From Dimorphilus gyrociliatus (Eukaryota > Annelida > Polychaeta > Dinophilidae): a stretch of DNA of 64,000 bases. The notes beneath the pieces were generated by a model that ran no database searches, was not told where the DNA came from, and saw only the letters and a list, made by a program, of their open reading frames with translations. Positions 48,239-60,320 of the stretch are shown here, one piece after another. How positions within the stretch are numbered: the stretch's first letter is position 1; every line of letters begins with the position of its first letter. The stretch is taken from positions 2,723,891 to 2,787,890 of the forward strand of contig CAJFCJ010000002.1 in assembly GCA_904063045.1 (NCBI GenBank), written 5' to 3'. Position numbers and translations under genes: made by a program.

Positions 48239-51200
48239 ATGGCTTCAGTCACTAGTATGTCTAGTGCTCCGAGAAGTTTGCAAAATCTATTTGCACCAAA
48301 AACTACTGAAATGTGCCTTCGATGTAATGCGAGAGTGTATCAAGTGGAAAAAGTTGGACCAGTTAATGGGGTTGTCTTTCATAAGCAATGCTTCAGGTGT
48401 AAGCAATGTGGACTACCTTTGAGTATGAGGACTTACTTTACCGCTCCTTCTTTCTCAAAGGATATTAATAAAGAAATTTACTGCTCTAAACATAAACCGG
48501 AAGGGGAAGCGGTACGCTTAGATATTCACTCTTTGGGTCTAAAGCATGCCCTTTCCGCACCAAAGGCGGTTGATCCATACAATCTGAGACATCATTATGT
48601 ACCAGGGCAATTGGGGCCGAAAATTGATGGTGCTGCAATGTTTATTCGGTCAGCCATAGCTGGCCAAAATGCCCGAAAGGAGTATAAAGCCCCCACTAAT
48701 ATGGACAAACATCATTTCCCAGCTTTTGTGGTAAGAAAACAATCTTTCTATACATTTTTCTTCCTATTTTTTAATTGATAAAGTATTGCCTATATCCGAA
48801 AGTCTTTTTTTTAAAAAAGAAAAACCCGACTATTCTTCGCAAAAAGAAGATTTTTTTTATGTATCTCCGTTTTTTTTCACTTTCTTCTGTTTAAAATTCT
48901 TTTCAAACCTCTATTGTTTAGATGATATCAAAAATTGGCCGAGTCAATGGGAAACGTAAATAGCCTTACTTTTTTCACAAAGATATTGTGTTTGGTTGAA
49001 TTAAACACTGTCATATTCTTTTTTCTTCCAATACTAGTGGACGGTAATAAGTGTATAACGTTTTCCATTCGACTGGCAAATAAATAAACAAAATTTAAAA
49101 AAAAACACTTGAATTCTTCAAGACCACTTAATTTTTCTATCCTCTTTAATTATTGATAGAGTATCGTCAGTTGGAAGATTATTGACCGGAAGTTAATCAA
49201 TAAAAATAAGTTCATCGAAAGAATCACTTTTAAATGATTCCTTTTTGGTTTTTTTTTAAAATAGATGCATGCAGCTAAAGCTGAGGCTTTACGAAAAGCT
49301 CAGGAGCGTTTGGAGGAGGAATTTACTCTTGAAGAGGATGAACTGCATAAACAATTTATCGAAGAGAAAGTTGAACAAGATAAACAAATTGAAAATGAGG
49401 TTAAAGTTGAATGGGAGGAAAAATTAAAGACTCTTCAGGCGAAATTTGATTTGGATATAAGGGAGAGAAAAGATTCTGGCGACAAGGAAGTCATGACACA
49501 AAAATTCTATAAAGAAAAGGAAAGATTAGAAGAGCATATGACGCTAAAGAGACAAAAGAAGAAAGCAACAATGACCCTCAGATTACAAGAAAAATCACAA
49601 GCAGAAACTTCAAAGATGATTGCCGTTCAAAGTGAGAAATTATTACAGTTACACAAAGAACAAATGCAACAAACGAAAGAGGAAATTGTTGTTGAGTTGG
49701 TTAGTATACATTTTCTAATATTTTTATTACTTTGTTATTTTATTGGCTTCAGTAGAAATTTGATAATAGATTATGTATTATAATAGACTACGAACAAAGA
49801 ACATATTATGTAGGTGTATAGAAAAGAGGGGTGGAAGACCAAGCAGTGGTTCATGCGTGCCCGAATGCACCTCGAAAAAGCATTCAATCCTTTGTAAATA
49901 TTCGATACGTTTTCGCTATTTATCTAGGCCTATAAAAACGAATAGCTGAATTATCGTTAGAACGTGATTCGGTTGGCTTTTACTTATTTAACCCTTTCTT
50001 TCGATCGTTCCCCTCCCCTTCCTCTGAGTAACATATCTCCATTTGCACAATGTCTACAACCTCCTGTGGTATTTAAGATTTTGAGCCCATTCAAGTTCTA
50101 CACACCTTAACATATTTTTATGACCCTTAGACAATATCTTCACCTAATAAAAGAGACTAGAATAAATTGTTGAATATTCTTGTCTTGTCGTAAAGGCGCA
50201 ATACGAGTTATATGATGACTTTTCCCATTCCAAATCTTTCAATACGTATCCTATATCAGTAGTCGTGTAGTGCAGTAAAAAGGGAAAAATTGTCAAAATA
50301 TAAATGGATTTGTCTTATCTTTATACGAAGGCCATTCCTCTTATCCTATATCAATGTATACTTGCATATCTCTCACACACTCAGTAATCCCGTTAATACC
50401 CATGCTCACGTAAAAGGATAAGGGATAGGAGATGTACGGGGTAAAAATAATGGTGAGACTATTGCAGCCTGTTTAAACATAGGCCTACTAATCCCAAAGG
50501 TCTATTGATTATAATTTAGCTAGCAAATTGTTCATTTTTTTCCATTTTACGGTCCGTTATTTTCTTTTTAGAGGGAAAAAAAAAAGCTAATTTTTTTTAA
50601 AAAAAAATCAATGCTAAAAACTGAAAAAAAGAAAAAAAACATGAAAAAAAACACGGAAAAGTTGAGAAAATAAACAAATAGAAATAAAAAATCTTCATAC
50701 CTATTTAATTGCATAAAAGACGAGTTATTGCTTATATATTTTGTATGTTTGTTAATAGTTAGAAAAGTGAAAAAGGTTTTACTATTTTAATTGCCGCTCT
50801 TTAAATTCTTTAGCTTTTTTTTTTTTAGCTTGTCAAGTAGGCAAATATTCAGTTCATCCGTTATTTATTGCCGCAAGGTCACACTCAGCCAAAGAAGCGT
50901 TACAGTTTTTGCACAATTATTAATAATAGATGAATCAATTAAATAATATTTTTGAGTTTGTTGACAAAATTATTTTATTTTTCGAGAATGATAAACAATG
51001 GTAAACGCCATCTACAGGTTGAAGCCAAAGAACGTATGGAAGCTGATGGCGAGGAGGCGAATGTGGAAGCGGTTAAAGAGGCTATTGATGCCGTAAAAGC
51101 TATGGCAGTTGATTTACCTGGACCTCATCCGCCCTCTTGCCGAAAGCGTGATTTGTACTTAGATGCATCCGAATTTGAACAATTGGATCAGCACGTTTTC

Positions 51201-53036
51201 GATATTGCGGAAAAAGAGCATGAAAAGTTTACCGACCTTGTTGAGGAATTAACTGGACCCTGCGTATCAGACCTACAAAAAGCCAGAGCCATATTTAGAT
51301 GGATCACAGTGAAAGATCTTAATCAGTTGAAATTTGACGATCAAGAAAGCCACAATTCCGATTCTCCTATGGGTATTCTGAGGGGTATTAAGTTCGGTAC
51401 AGAAACGTACCATACCCTCTTTATGAGAATATGTTCTTACGCCGGTCTAGCCTGTGTGGAAATAAAGGGCCATTCAAAATCAGTTGGCTACGAACCAGGC
51501 ATGAAAATAAAAGAAAATTTCCAAAATACTTGGAATGCAGTCTTACTTCAGAACGATTGGTGGCCGGTTCAGTGCAATTGGGGTGCGAGACATTTGGTGT
51601 TAAACAAGGATGCAGAACCCAAAGAGGAAGCTCCTGTTAAGCGAGGTAGGGATAAAATCAGATATCAATACGATGAGCACTACTTCTTAACCGACCCTGA
51701 CGAAATGATCCAAGAATTTTGGGCTAAAGATCCAGAATGGCAATTGTTGGAGAAACCAATAACTATTGAAGAGTTTGAAGATATGCCTTTTGTTAGATCT
51801 GTTTTCTTTCTATTTGGCTTAGAACACAGTCCAAGAAATACCAAAGCTATTATAGATTGTGATTCGAAAGGTGAGGCTCAAGTAAAAATAAAAGTACCAA
51901 ATGATTTTGCTCCCGATTTAATTTTCCACTATCAACTGAGAAGAGCTGAGAAGGATAGAAAGAACGAAACGGATTACAAAGGAGCTAAACTTGATAGATT
52001 TGTCTTTCAAACAATCTCCGAAGGTTTTGCCACATTTAATGTCTATTTACCAAGTCCAGGTCAGTTCTTCCTTGAGATATTTGCCAACAAAATCGACAAT
52101 TCCCATCGTTTGGGAGAAGACTCAAATTCAATTCAACCATTTCGATTAAAATGTGCTTGCAAATTTCGTATTCGTTGCTCAGAAATTGCCGGGAAAATGC
52201 ATCCTTTGCCAGCTTGCTCTCCAGGTGAATGGGGTCCATCTAAGGCAGAAAGACACTTTGGAATGAAACCAAAGACACATAAAACGGGTCTGATAAATAT
52301 TGATGATCCAACTGGAGAATGCTTTTTAGAATTTCATGTACCAAGACCTTTGTACTTTTTAATCAAGCTGAGAAAGAACGACGTAACAGAATCGCTATTG
52401 CAAAAGTATGTTACTCACTCTATGGTCACTGATACTACTTGGAATATACGAATTCAAGCACCTGATAGGGGCCAATACGGTCTTGATATTTACGCAAGAC
52501 CAGAAGATTCAAGGGAATCACAATCTTTATCTCATGCCTGCAAATATCTTATAAATGTTTCCAAGCTTCATCAACCAGACAATCATTACATGCGTCAATT
52601 ATCAAAGGAGAAGAAAGAGAAAAATGGCTCAAAATCCCCTGACCATTCTTCTCTTAAATTGGGTAGGACGGAGGGTTTTAATCAACTCGGTATGAGCCTT
52701 CTGTCACATCCTAGCCCTGAAATAGAGGTACAACAAGGGAATAGCCTATTAATCGAGATTGGAGCTGGAAGTAGCTCTCTAAAACTCTCCTGTCATCTGA
52801 CGAGAGAGAATGAAAACTACGAAGATAGAGTTTCAATTAAAGATGGTAATAAAAAGCATAAAATTAATATTGGGTCGCTAGAGATGGGTACCTATATACT
52901 AACAATATTTGGGAGAAGGAAGAAGGACGAGGGAAATAGTATGAGTCAATTATTTACTTACTGCATACATTGTACCCGTCCATCTGCTTCTTTTCAAAAT
53001 ACTGGCAGTAAAAAGAAGAAAAGCCTCTTCAAGTGA
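48239..53036 (+). CDS. hil: Hillarin: LIM, coiled coil, transglutaminase-like/KY protein, 3 coding exons, about 981 aa
   Basis: Exons 48239-48730, 49265-49699 and 51018-53036, all phase 0, give 981 residues. Residues 26-85 form a LIM zinc-binding domain (C26, C29, H48, C51, C54, C57, C82, H85; the last spacing is a little long). Exon 2 (165-309) is a charged Glu/Lys-rich coiled coil. Exon 3 begins with a helix, then a transglutaminase-like core (about 375-560) and KY-type beta domains to the C-terminus. Aligned to the transglutaminase pattern, the catalytic Cys, His and Asp positions are Thr437 (FGTETYHTLF), Asn479 (QNTWNAV) and Gln494 (VQCNWGA), so the fold is probably non-catalytic. Hillarin was named in leech and is known in insects; the vertebrate relative is KY, a muscle protein. 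A cytoskeletal scaffold role in muscle or neurons is expected. The TGA stop sits inside a perfect GTGAGT donor (53033-53038), leaving a spliced extension possible. Confidence 0.93.
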
Positions 53037-55638
53037 GTCGTACCCCAAGTGATGTAGCCTAGAGATCGAATGGCCTTCATCTTTCCAATTATCTAAAGTA
53101 AACTAGTAAATTTACCAAAAAATAATAAAATGGAATTGGAAAAGAAGGTTAATTTGTTTTGGGTAAGAAGTAGAACTTCCGGTAAAGTTCTTCATGTATT
53201 TTTCTCATATCTTTCTTTTTCAACTTTTACTCTTTTTTTATATATAAAATTTTTTTCTTAAAGGAAAGATATTTATATATGTAAAACAAAGAAAAGATTA
53301 TAATCGTCATATCTAAATATTAAGTTTTTAATATTATTAATATTACCATATTCATCAAATTTTTTTTTTTGCTTTGTTATTTGTGTGAAAAATTTTATTA
53401 TATTTTTATTAGTTTTTTTTATAAAAAAAAAAAGAAAGGCAACTTTTGCAAATAAAAAGGAAAAAAATGTTCAATAAAATAGTTACAGAAGAAGTAAAAG
53501 ATAAGGAGAAATAGTAAAGGGATAATTCATTGAAAAGAATATCTTAACAAAACTAAATGTTCTTGTTCCATGTTTTTTAAATCTATATTACAATATCTCC
53601 TTTTCTTTTTATTTTTCTTATCTCATTCGTTAGTTAGTTCATATCACGCACTATTTTTTCACTTATTTAATTATTTACATCATCTTCAATCAATCAGCTT
53701 AATGAGCTGCGTAAACATCTCAACTCAAAGCCAATTGTTTGTCGGGGTTTACGTTAGAGAAAAGATCATTGATTACATAAAAGAGTAAAAAAGGTTGGAT
53801 AGATAAAGAGAAAGAGAGGAAAATAAAATCTTGATTAGATTAACTTAAATTGATAAAAAAAAAGAGAAAATTTTACCTTAAATATATTCTTGCTGAGTCT
53901 AATTGTTCCTTTCTATATGATGTTTTAGACAATCTTTTCTCCTAGCCAAAAGTTATGTGCAATAAAGGACGCTACTTAGAGCGTACTGATGGAAAATATT
54001 TTCCCAGAGGCTTTTTATCATTGGCTATTTGCTTGGCTTCTCACTTTAAAGGTGCTTATACTGTTTACATCAGTAAATATGCCTGAATAATATAAATTTA
54101 TATATATGTACATATGTTTTTTCATATATAAAAGAAAATGAATATAGTAATAAGTTTGGTAATACTCACTTTATGCATATAGGCCCAGCACAGTATGAGA
54201 TTTGAGGAATCTAGTCATAGCCAGTCCTCTTTTTTTTTCCTATTTATAATTGGCAATAATTTACCGCAAATAACAAGTGAGAAAAGGAATTCAATTGAAT
54301 ATTTTACTTAGCAAAGAGGTTATTTCTCTTTTTTCTTCTTATTTAGCTAAACACATTCCATATTAAAAATATTTGAAATAAAAACACATTTTAATTGTTA
54401 CAAAGGTGTATGTATTAAGTAAAATGTGACCCAAAAATAAACTTGAAAGATATAGTCATAAACAATATATATAAACACGTTTTTTCATAAACTTAGTTAT
54501 TTATAATATTATTGATAGTAAATCAAGCTCAAGAGTAACGTGATGTTATTGTCTGTTTTAAGTCTGTCTATACACACATTTATATATATATATATATATC
54601 GATAGTAATACTTCATTTGTTTATTTTATTTGTTTATTTACCTATCTCTATCTTAACTATATCTTGACACAAACTATTCTTGTTTTTTGTTAGCTATGGC
54701 TACTTTGTATTTGTTATTGTATTTTATACTTCGTCTCTTATTTAGATAGATATTTTTTATAAAAATTCTTTTTTAAAATAACTTTTCTCTCTTCTTCTTT
54801 CTTTTATATTTTACCTTCAATAATAAAAAATACAATTTTCTGCATAATAAATAAATTTCATATATTAAAAGAGTTAATTTAAATATTCATGAATATTAAT
54901 ATCTAAATATTTATTTAAATTGATATTCAAAAATGATATGTGTATGTATATATATATATATAAATGAAAAATTTGAATAATTATAATTATTTATATATAT
55001 TATATATAATTTATTTATAATGTAAATACAGTATATATAAATTTTTATAATTGGAGAATACAGTTGGAAAAAGTAATATTAGAGAAAATATGTCTATTGT
55101 TATATGAATATTTTTATAATTACAACTGATTTGTGGACAGTCACAGCTTTTGAACCAGTGTTATGGATATCTTGAAAAGAAAACTTTATTAATCTTTTAA
55201 ACCATATTGTATTTAATTGATAATATATAATATATAATTTTATATTCTGTTTTAGAAACTTTGAACAATTATTATTAATAAATATTATATATTTTTCCTA
55301 TTCTAATAGCCTGTATGATTAATCTTAGCCTCAAATATTTTCATTGTTGGCCAGGTTATCTTTAGAATATTGATATATTTTCTATCATTTTACAACACCA
55401 GATGGCACTACCATAAAGATTAGAATGTCATATATTCTTTATCAAATTTATCTGTCTGTATTGAACAGTTTTAATTTAAAGTAAGTATAATCTATTAGAT
55501 AAATGCTACTCTTTAACTTTATTTATATTAGAATAACAGAACCCATTTGGTAAACTTAGGAAACATTCGTAGACTTTTCAATTACCCATTTTTAAGTAGA
55601 CCTTATATTCCGTACGTTTACAGGGCAAATCTGATGCA
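53037..55638. other. Hillarin 3' UTR and intergenic DNA
   Basis: AATAAA occurs at 53124-53129, about 90 bases after the hillarin stop, with further copies near 53450-53475. The remainder is AT-rich (TA runs 54580-54598, 54950-54962). A Leu/Phe-rich open frame at 53570-53788 has no support. No further gene was seen. Confidence 0.5.
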
Positions 55639-56555
55639 ATGGTTATGAATAAAATACGGATACTTCTAATTCGATCGTATAATACCATGTTTAATAAATA
55701 TTTACTGGTAACGAATATTGCCACATGTTCGGTCATGTTAGGTCTAGGTGAAGTTGCTGTACAACAAATAGAAATGTATAGAAATCATAGAGAGAAGCGA
55801 GATTGGTCAACAGTTGGTAAGTGTTTCTGAGGAGTCCCTATCATTGTGAAGAAATAATATCCCTAACATAGGTAGAATGATGATTCTGGGAGGGATAAAT
55901 GGTCCATTGAATCATTATTGGTATACAAATTTAGATAAATTTTTTCCGGGAAGAAATCTTGGACCAATCGTTAAAAAGATTATCATGGATGAAACAATTG
56001 GATCTGTTATGTTTACAAGTATATTTTTCATTGGTAAGTAAAGTTTTACTATTAAAAATGTAAAAAAACCAGTTAAACTATATATCAAGAGATTTTATTG
56101 TCATATTTGATTTATTGAGTGATATTTATAATTGAATCTTTTCTTTATATGTCGTTTTAGGAGCTGGACTTTTAGCTGGTCATACTCTAAATGATGCTGT
56201 AGACGAATTGAAATCAAAATTTATAACTGTATATAAAGTAAATGTTTTGCTATTTATATATAACAAGTTCATTAAAAGGAAATTAATTGATATTTTCAGG
56301 CTGACTTGACTATATGGCCTGTAGCACAACTAATAAATTTTTATTTAATTCCTATTAAATTCAGGGTAATATTTGTAGCATTTCTTAGTTTTGGATGGTG
56401 TTCTTTTCTATGTTACATGAGTGTAAGTATTGTTAATTATATGCAAATTTATACTACACATACAACATATAAATTGTAATTTTCAGAGTGTAGAAGTTGA
56501 TAAAGATGAGGGAGAAATTTCAAAAGTCTCACTTAAAGCTATAAAAGAACCTTAG
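55639..56555 (+). CDS. MPV17L2: Mpv17-like protein 2, 5 exons, 202 aa
   Basis: Exons 55639-55816, 55872-56033, 56161-56237, 56300-56422 and 56487-56555 join in frame to exactly 203 codons with the stop. The start is the first ATG after an acceptor-like TTTACAG that ends 15 bases upstream; a second ATG two codons later is an alternative. Family signatures: NKYLLVTN near residue 19, GPLNHYWYTNLDKFFPG in exon 2, the Mpv17/PMP22 block D-L-T-I-W-P-V-A-Q-L-I-N-F, then I-P-I-K-F-R-V-I-F. Four membrane helices are expected. The HYWY and LDKFFPG context and the length match MPV17L2 better than MPV17 or PXMP2. In vertebrates this protein is in the mitochondrial inner membrane and supports mitoribosome assembly. 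Introns are 55-127 bases. The first clear AATAAA is at 56942-56947. Confidence 0.93.
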
Positions 56556-57761
56556 TGCAAAAAACCATTGTGCCTATGAATCCACTAAAGAGATAAACTA
56601 AAGACAATATCTTGTCATAAATGGAACCTTCATTGTCTATTTCTGTTATAAAAGTTAGTTGTCTAATCTGATTAGGAAGACGGTTGTTCTAATATAATAT
56701 ATTGTAGTTCTCCACAAACCGGTAGAATTGTTTTCTGTAAATTTCAATAGTAAGACTGTCTCATAAGTCCTAAAGTCTTTGGTTATGTATTAGGTCAATT
56801 TTTATTTATCAGGCATATTGTCTGAATTACGAGATAGTCGAATGTATTTAGAATGCAATTATCAGTTGTGAAATCCCATATAAAACAAAAATACATCAAT
56901 TTTGTTTGGATTATCTGAGTAATCTATGCTTAATCTGACAGAATAAAAGTCGTTCGAATACTGTGAAACTGATTCATACATATATCTTCCCGCCACAGGA
57001 TAAATCACGTTTTAATAGAATGGATATTCACCAAATGTCAATTTGTTCATTTCGAGAAACGTTAAGGATCTTAATAAAACCGCTGATCCCAGAAATGAGA
57101 GAAAGTATTTCATTCCGTTTCCGTTTATTCCTCTCGCTCTCTCTTTAACCCTATCTTAATATCTCTCTTATATTAAAATTATACAGAATAAACAATACAT
57201 TACAGAGAGACTTTGTGTATTTTATATAAGACTTGAATATTTTTTATGTGTACATTATCTGTTTTATCGTTCTTTCTTTTGAAGCCAATATCTTTTGAAT
57301 ATCAATTTACCGTAAGATTTTTCAGAGCAAGAAGTTTAAGCAAAAAAGAAAATATTCAATCTGTTTATATATGTATATATATTAATATTTTTTCAGCTCA
57401 GAGTCTAAAGCTCAATTGACATTCCGTGATAATATTAAATTATGCAAAATAGAAGGAATGTTTAATAAATGGGGAGGGAAAAATATGAAAATAGGGGTGG
57501 AGGGAATATTTAAAATTTAAAAAAAACCCTTTTCGTTTATTTCAAAAACTATTCAATAGTTTATTTTATATTATTGTTATTTGCAAATAGATAAATGTAG
57601 AGGTCATTGACTGTTCAATACTTCTTCCACTTTAATAAATAAGAATTTATTTTATCAATAACTTTCAGCAACTAGTTATTTGCCTAAAGAAATACATTCT
57701 TATTTATAACAAATGTTTAACCATCAACTCTTCCATTCCACTAGATATGCAGTATATGCTA

Positions 57762-57764
<3 letters not shown>

Positions 57765-57807
<43 letters not shown>
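57765..57807. repeat. (TA)n microsatellite
   Basis: An uninterrupted TA run of about 21 units. Confidence 0.9.
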
Positions 57808-57810
<3 letters not shown>

Positions 57811-60155
57811 TTTAAATCGCACACTATGCTCGCTCTCTCTTTGTCTCCCTTTATTCTTTATAGAGACTCTCATCCTTTATATATATATATTTTTTTCAAT
57901 TGGTAATAAGAGATTCCTAAAAATAAAAAGACTGAAACAACTCCATTTTTAGATTTTTAACATGAAACTACCAAAGAAAGTAGGTCTATTTTCATAAAAA
58001 AAATAAAAGATGTATATAAAGATATGATATTCTGTTTAAATGTGAAATATTTTACAGCATGCACATTTGTTCACCAAAGTAAAATAACAAAAAATGTCTA
58101 GATTTAATTGATATTCCCAATATGGTAATGATTGGATAGTGTGTTCTATATAAAATAAAGTGACTTGAAGAAATTACTCATCAAAAGACTTAGCCATTTT
58201 TCATTTTATTACCTTTCTCTTATTTTATGTTTTTCTTTTATTCCTTAAATTAATTTCTATACCTTTGTATAGACTTAAATAATTCTTTTACAAGTGACCA
58301 GCCTGATACTATCATATAAAATCAATCTAATTGTAATCAGAAGACAGATATGTCTATATTTAGTGCCAAAAAAAAGAGCATTTCTTCAGCGTTATATATA
58401 TATTTATGTGCATTTGGAAAGATCTATCTTCTAAGTATTAATTTATACGAAGATACTTTAAAGGTCGTAATACGTGGCTTAATGGGGGGAAGATAAGATT
58501 TACAGAACTAATTTATTCAATGTTAAATACTGCAAAGACACGTATATGTGTATATATATTCCTCCGCTTTTCTGTCTCTCTCTCTATACAGTGTATATAA
58601 GTATGTGTATATACAGTATATATATATATCTATAATGTATATACTGGATATAAATTTGCACCTAAAATTACCCCTTGAATTACTTTACTTTTATCAAAAG
58701 TTAAACGATAAATGAGAGTATAACAAGAAAATTTAGATGCTTCTTCTTTAAAGAGAAAAAGTATCCTTATATTTTAATTTAAGCATTTTCTTTCTCTGAT
58801 ATAGGGAGAAAGTAATGGTAAAATTAGGAGATTGAAACTAATCAAGACGGATTTGTTTTTCAAAGAAAACAGCTAATTATTTTAATTTTATCCAATCCTA
58901 TTTAAGATTTTCATCCAATACTATCCAATAGCAGTTTACAGTCAAGCTGACATTGCTAGGAAAAGCGGAAAGAATAGTTGAGCGCTGAAGTCTGGAAAAA
59001 AGCCCTAGATTATAAGGAATCCAGGGCAGCTATACAATGAACGATGATGACGTAAAGCATGAATCATTTCTCCACAAAATTCACCAAATTAACAAAGAAA
59101 ATATATGCAAACAGCATAAATGTGATGTTAAAGGATATTTTGAAATATATGGTCTCAGCCGTACTCTATAATTGGATTTGGTTTTTATCACCAGCATACA
59201 GTCCGTAAAAATGTAGTCCTACAGTATCTGGACATATAACAAAGCGCTATTTTGTTGAAGAAGAGATAATAAATGTTGTTACATTTCATTGCCATAAAAT
59301 ATTTATGAAATCTTGTCGAGAAAGAACTACATATTCTTCTCTTATGCAACGATTTATGGTTGGTTTAATAAGAGAATACATTTATCTGCTAATCGGGCTA
59401 TTCCCCTTTCCCTCTCCCTCTCTCTCCCTTTATAAAGTACGTCAAAACAATTACTTCGCTTTGCAACAAATCGATTCCAATTCAGTCGTCCCACGACTGT
59501 TCACCTGATTGTTAAGTTCAAATTCGATGGAGGGTTAAATGAAGGACACTTTTCTTCACCTTAAAATTAGACGCCTTTCTAAATCTTGCCTGAATAGGTC
59601 TAACTTAAAATAATTGATAACCTTATACCCTACGCTATAATATCAACAAAAGATAAATCCCTTTTATGGTTTATACTTCAATTTCAGGCATAGAGTCTAC
59701 ATTGAATAAAATTCAACATATTTTATAGCGTTTTTCTCTTCAAATGTTTCATTTTAATTAACTTTTATCGAATTTTGTATTCTCTCGAATATTTTACTGA
59801 TTAAAATTGTTATCTTCTAAATAATTTTAAAACGTTCTATATTCACATTGACACTCAAACACACTTAACTAACGAGTAAAATTAATCACAGTCTATAATA
59901 ACGCTACGAGTTAAAAATTTTACATTTTTGTCGTGCTCGATTTTGACGTTATTCTACAGGCCTACATGACTAGGTTTGTCGTTTTTTTTTTATTAACAAA
60001 AAAAAACGTCTTTTTTAATTTTTCTTTTTGGAATGCGTCTTTTTTTTTCCATATTTATGATAGAAGCGCTAGATAAAACGCACGAAAAAAAAATAAGTTA
60101 ATAGGTATAACAGAAGAAATGAACATAAAATTATTCTTTTTTTTTTTTTGCTTGA

Positions 60156-60200
60156 ATAGTAGTAGTAGTAGTAGTAGTAGTAATAGTAGTAATATAGTAG
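60156..60200. repeat. (TAG)n interrupted trinucleotide repeat
   Basis: Nine or so AGT/TAG units followed by imperfect copies, about 120 bases beyond the Rab3 stop on its downstream side. Confidence 0.88.
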
Positions 60201-60314
60201 TTATAGTAGCATTAGAGTGGGAATAATTTTTGGTTGATTCTTTTTTTTTTTTGTTTGATGATTTTAGATTAGTTTTCATCTACATATTCTTTTTATACTT
60301 TTTTGCTTTGCTTT

Positions 60315-60320
60315 TTTATT
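60315..60320 (-). terminator. Rab3 poly(A) signal abutting the stop
   Basis: On the minus strand AATAAA begins at the base directly after the TAG stop (60323-60321), implying a 3' UTR of only 15-30 bases if used. Confidence 0.55.

Larger units (their letters stand above)
56556..60320. other. Convergent intergenic region between MPV17L2 and Rab3
   Basis: No gene recognised. It contains TA runs (57765-57807), a possible hairpin at 59002-59027 and T-rich tracts near 60000-60250. An interrupted TAG trinucleotide array lies at 60156-60200. Open frames at 56963-57148, 57713-57952 and 59305-59508 look like chance. Confidence 0.5.

Noticed and set aside
53570-53788. Leu/Phe-rich frame after hillarin
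   Set aside because: Starts at TTG and lacks any plausible acceptor or similarity. It was not accepted as a hillarin extension.
59002-59027. tRNA or snRNA gene at the hairpin
   Set aside because: No A/B box, no cloverleaf arms and no Sm site around it. No tRNA, rRNA or snRNA signature was recognised elsewhere in the window either.
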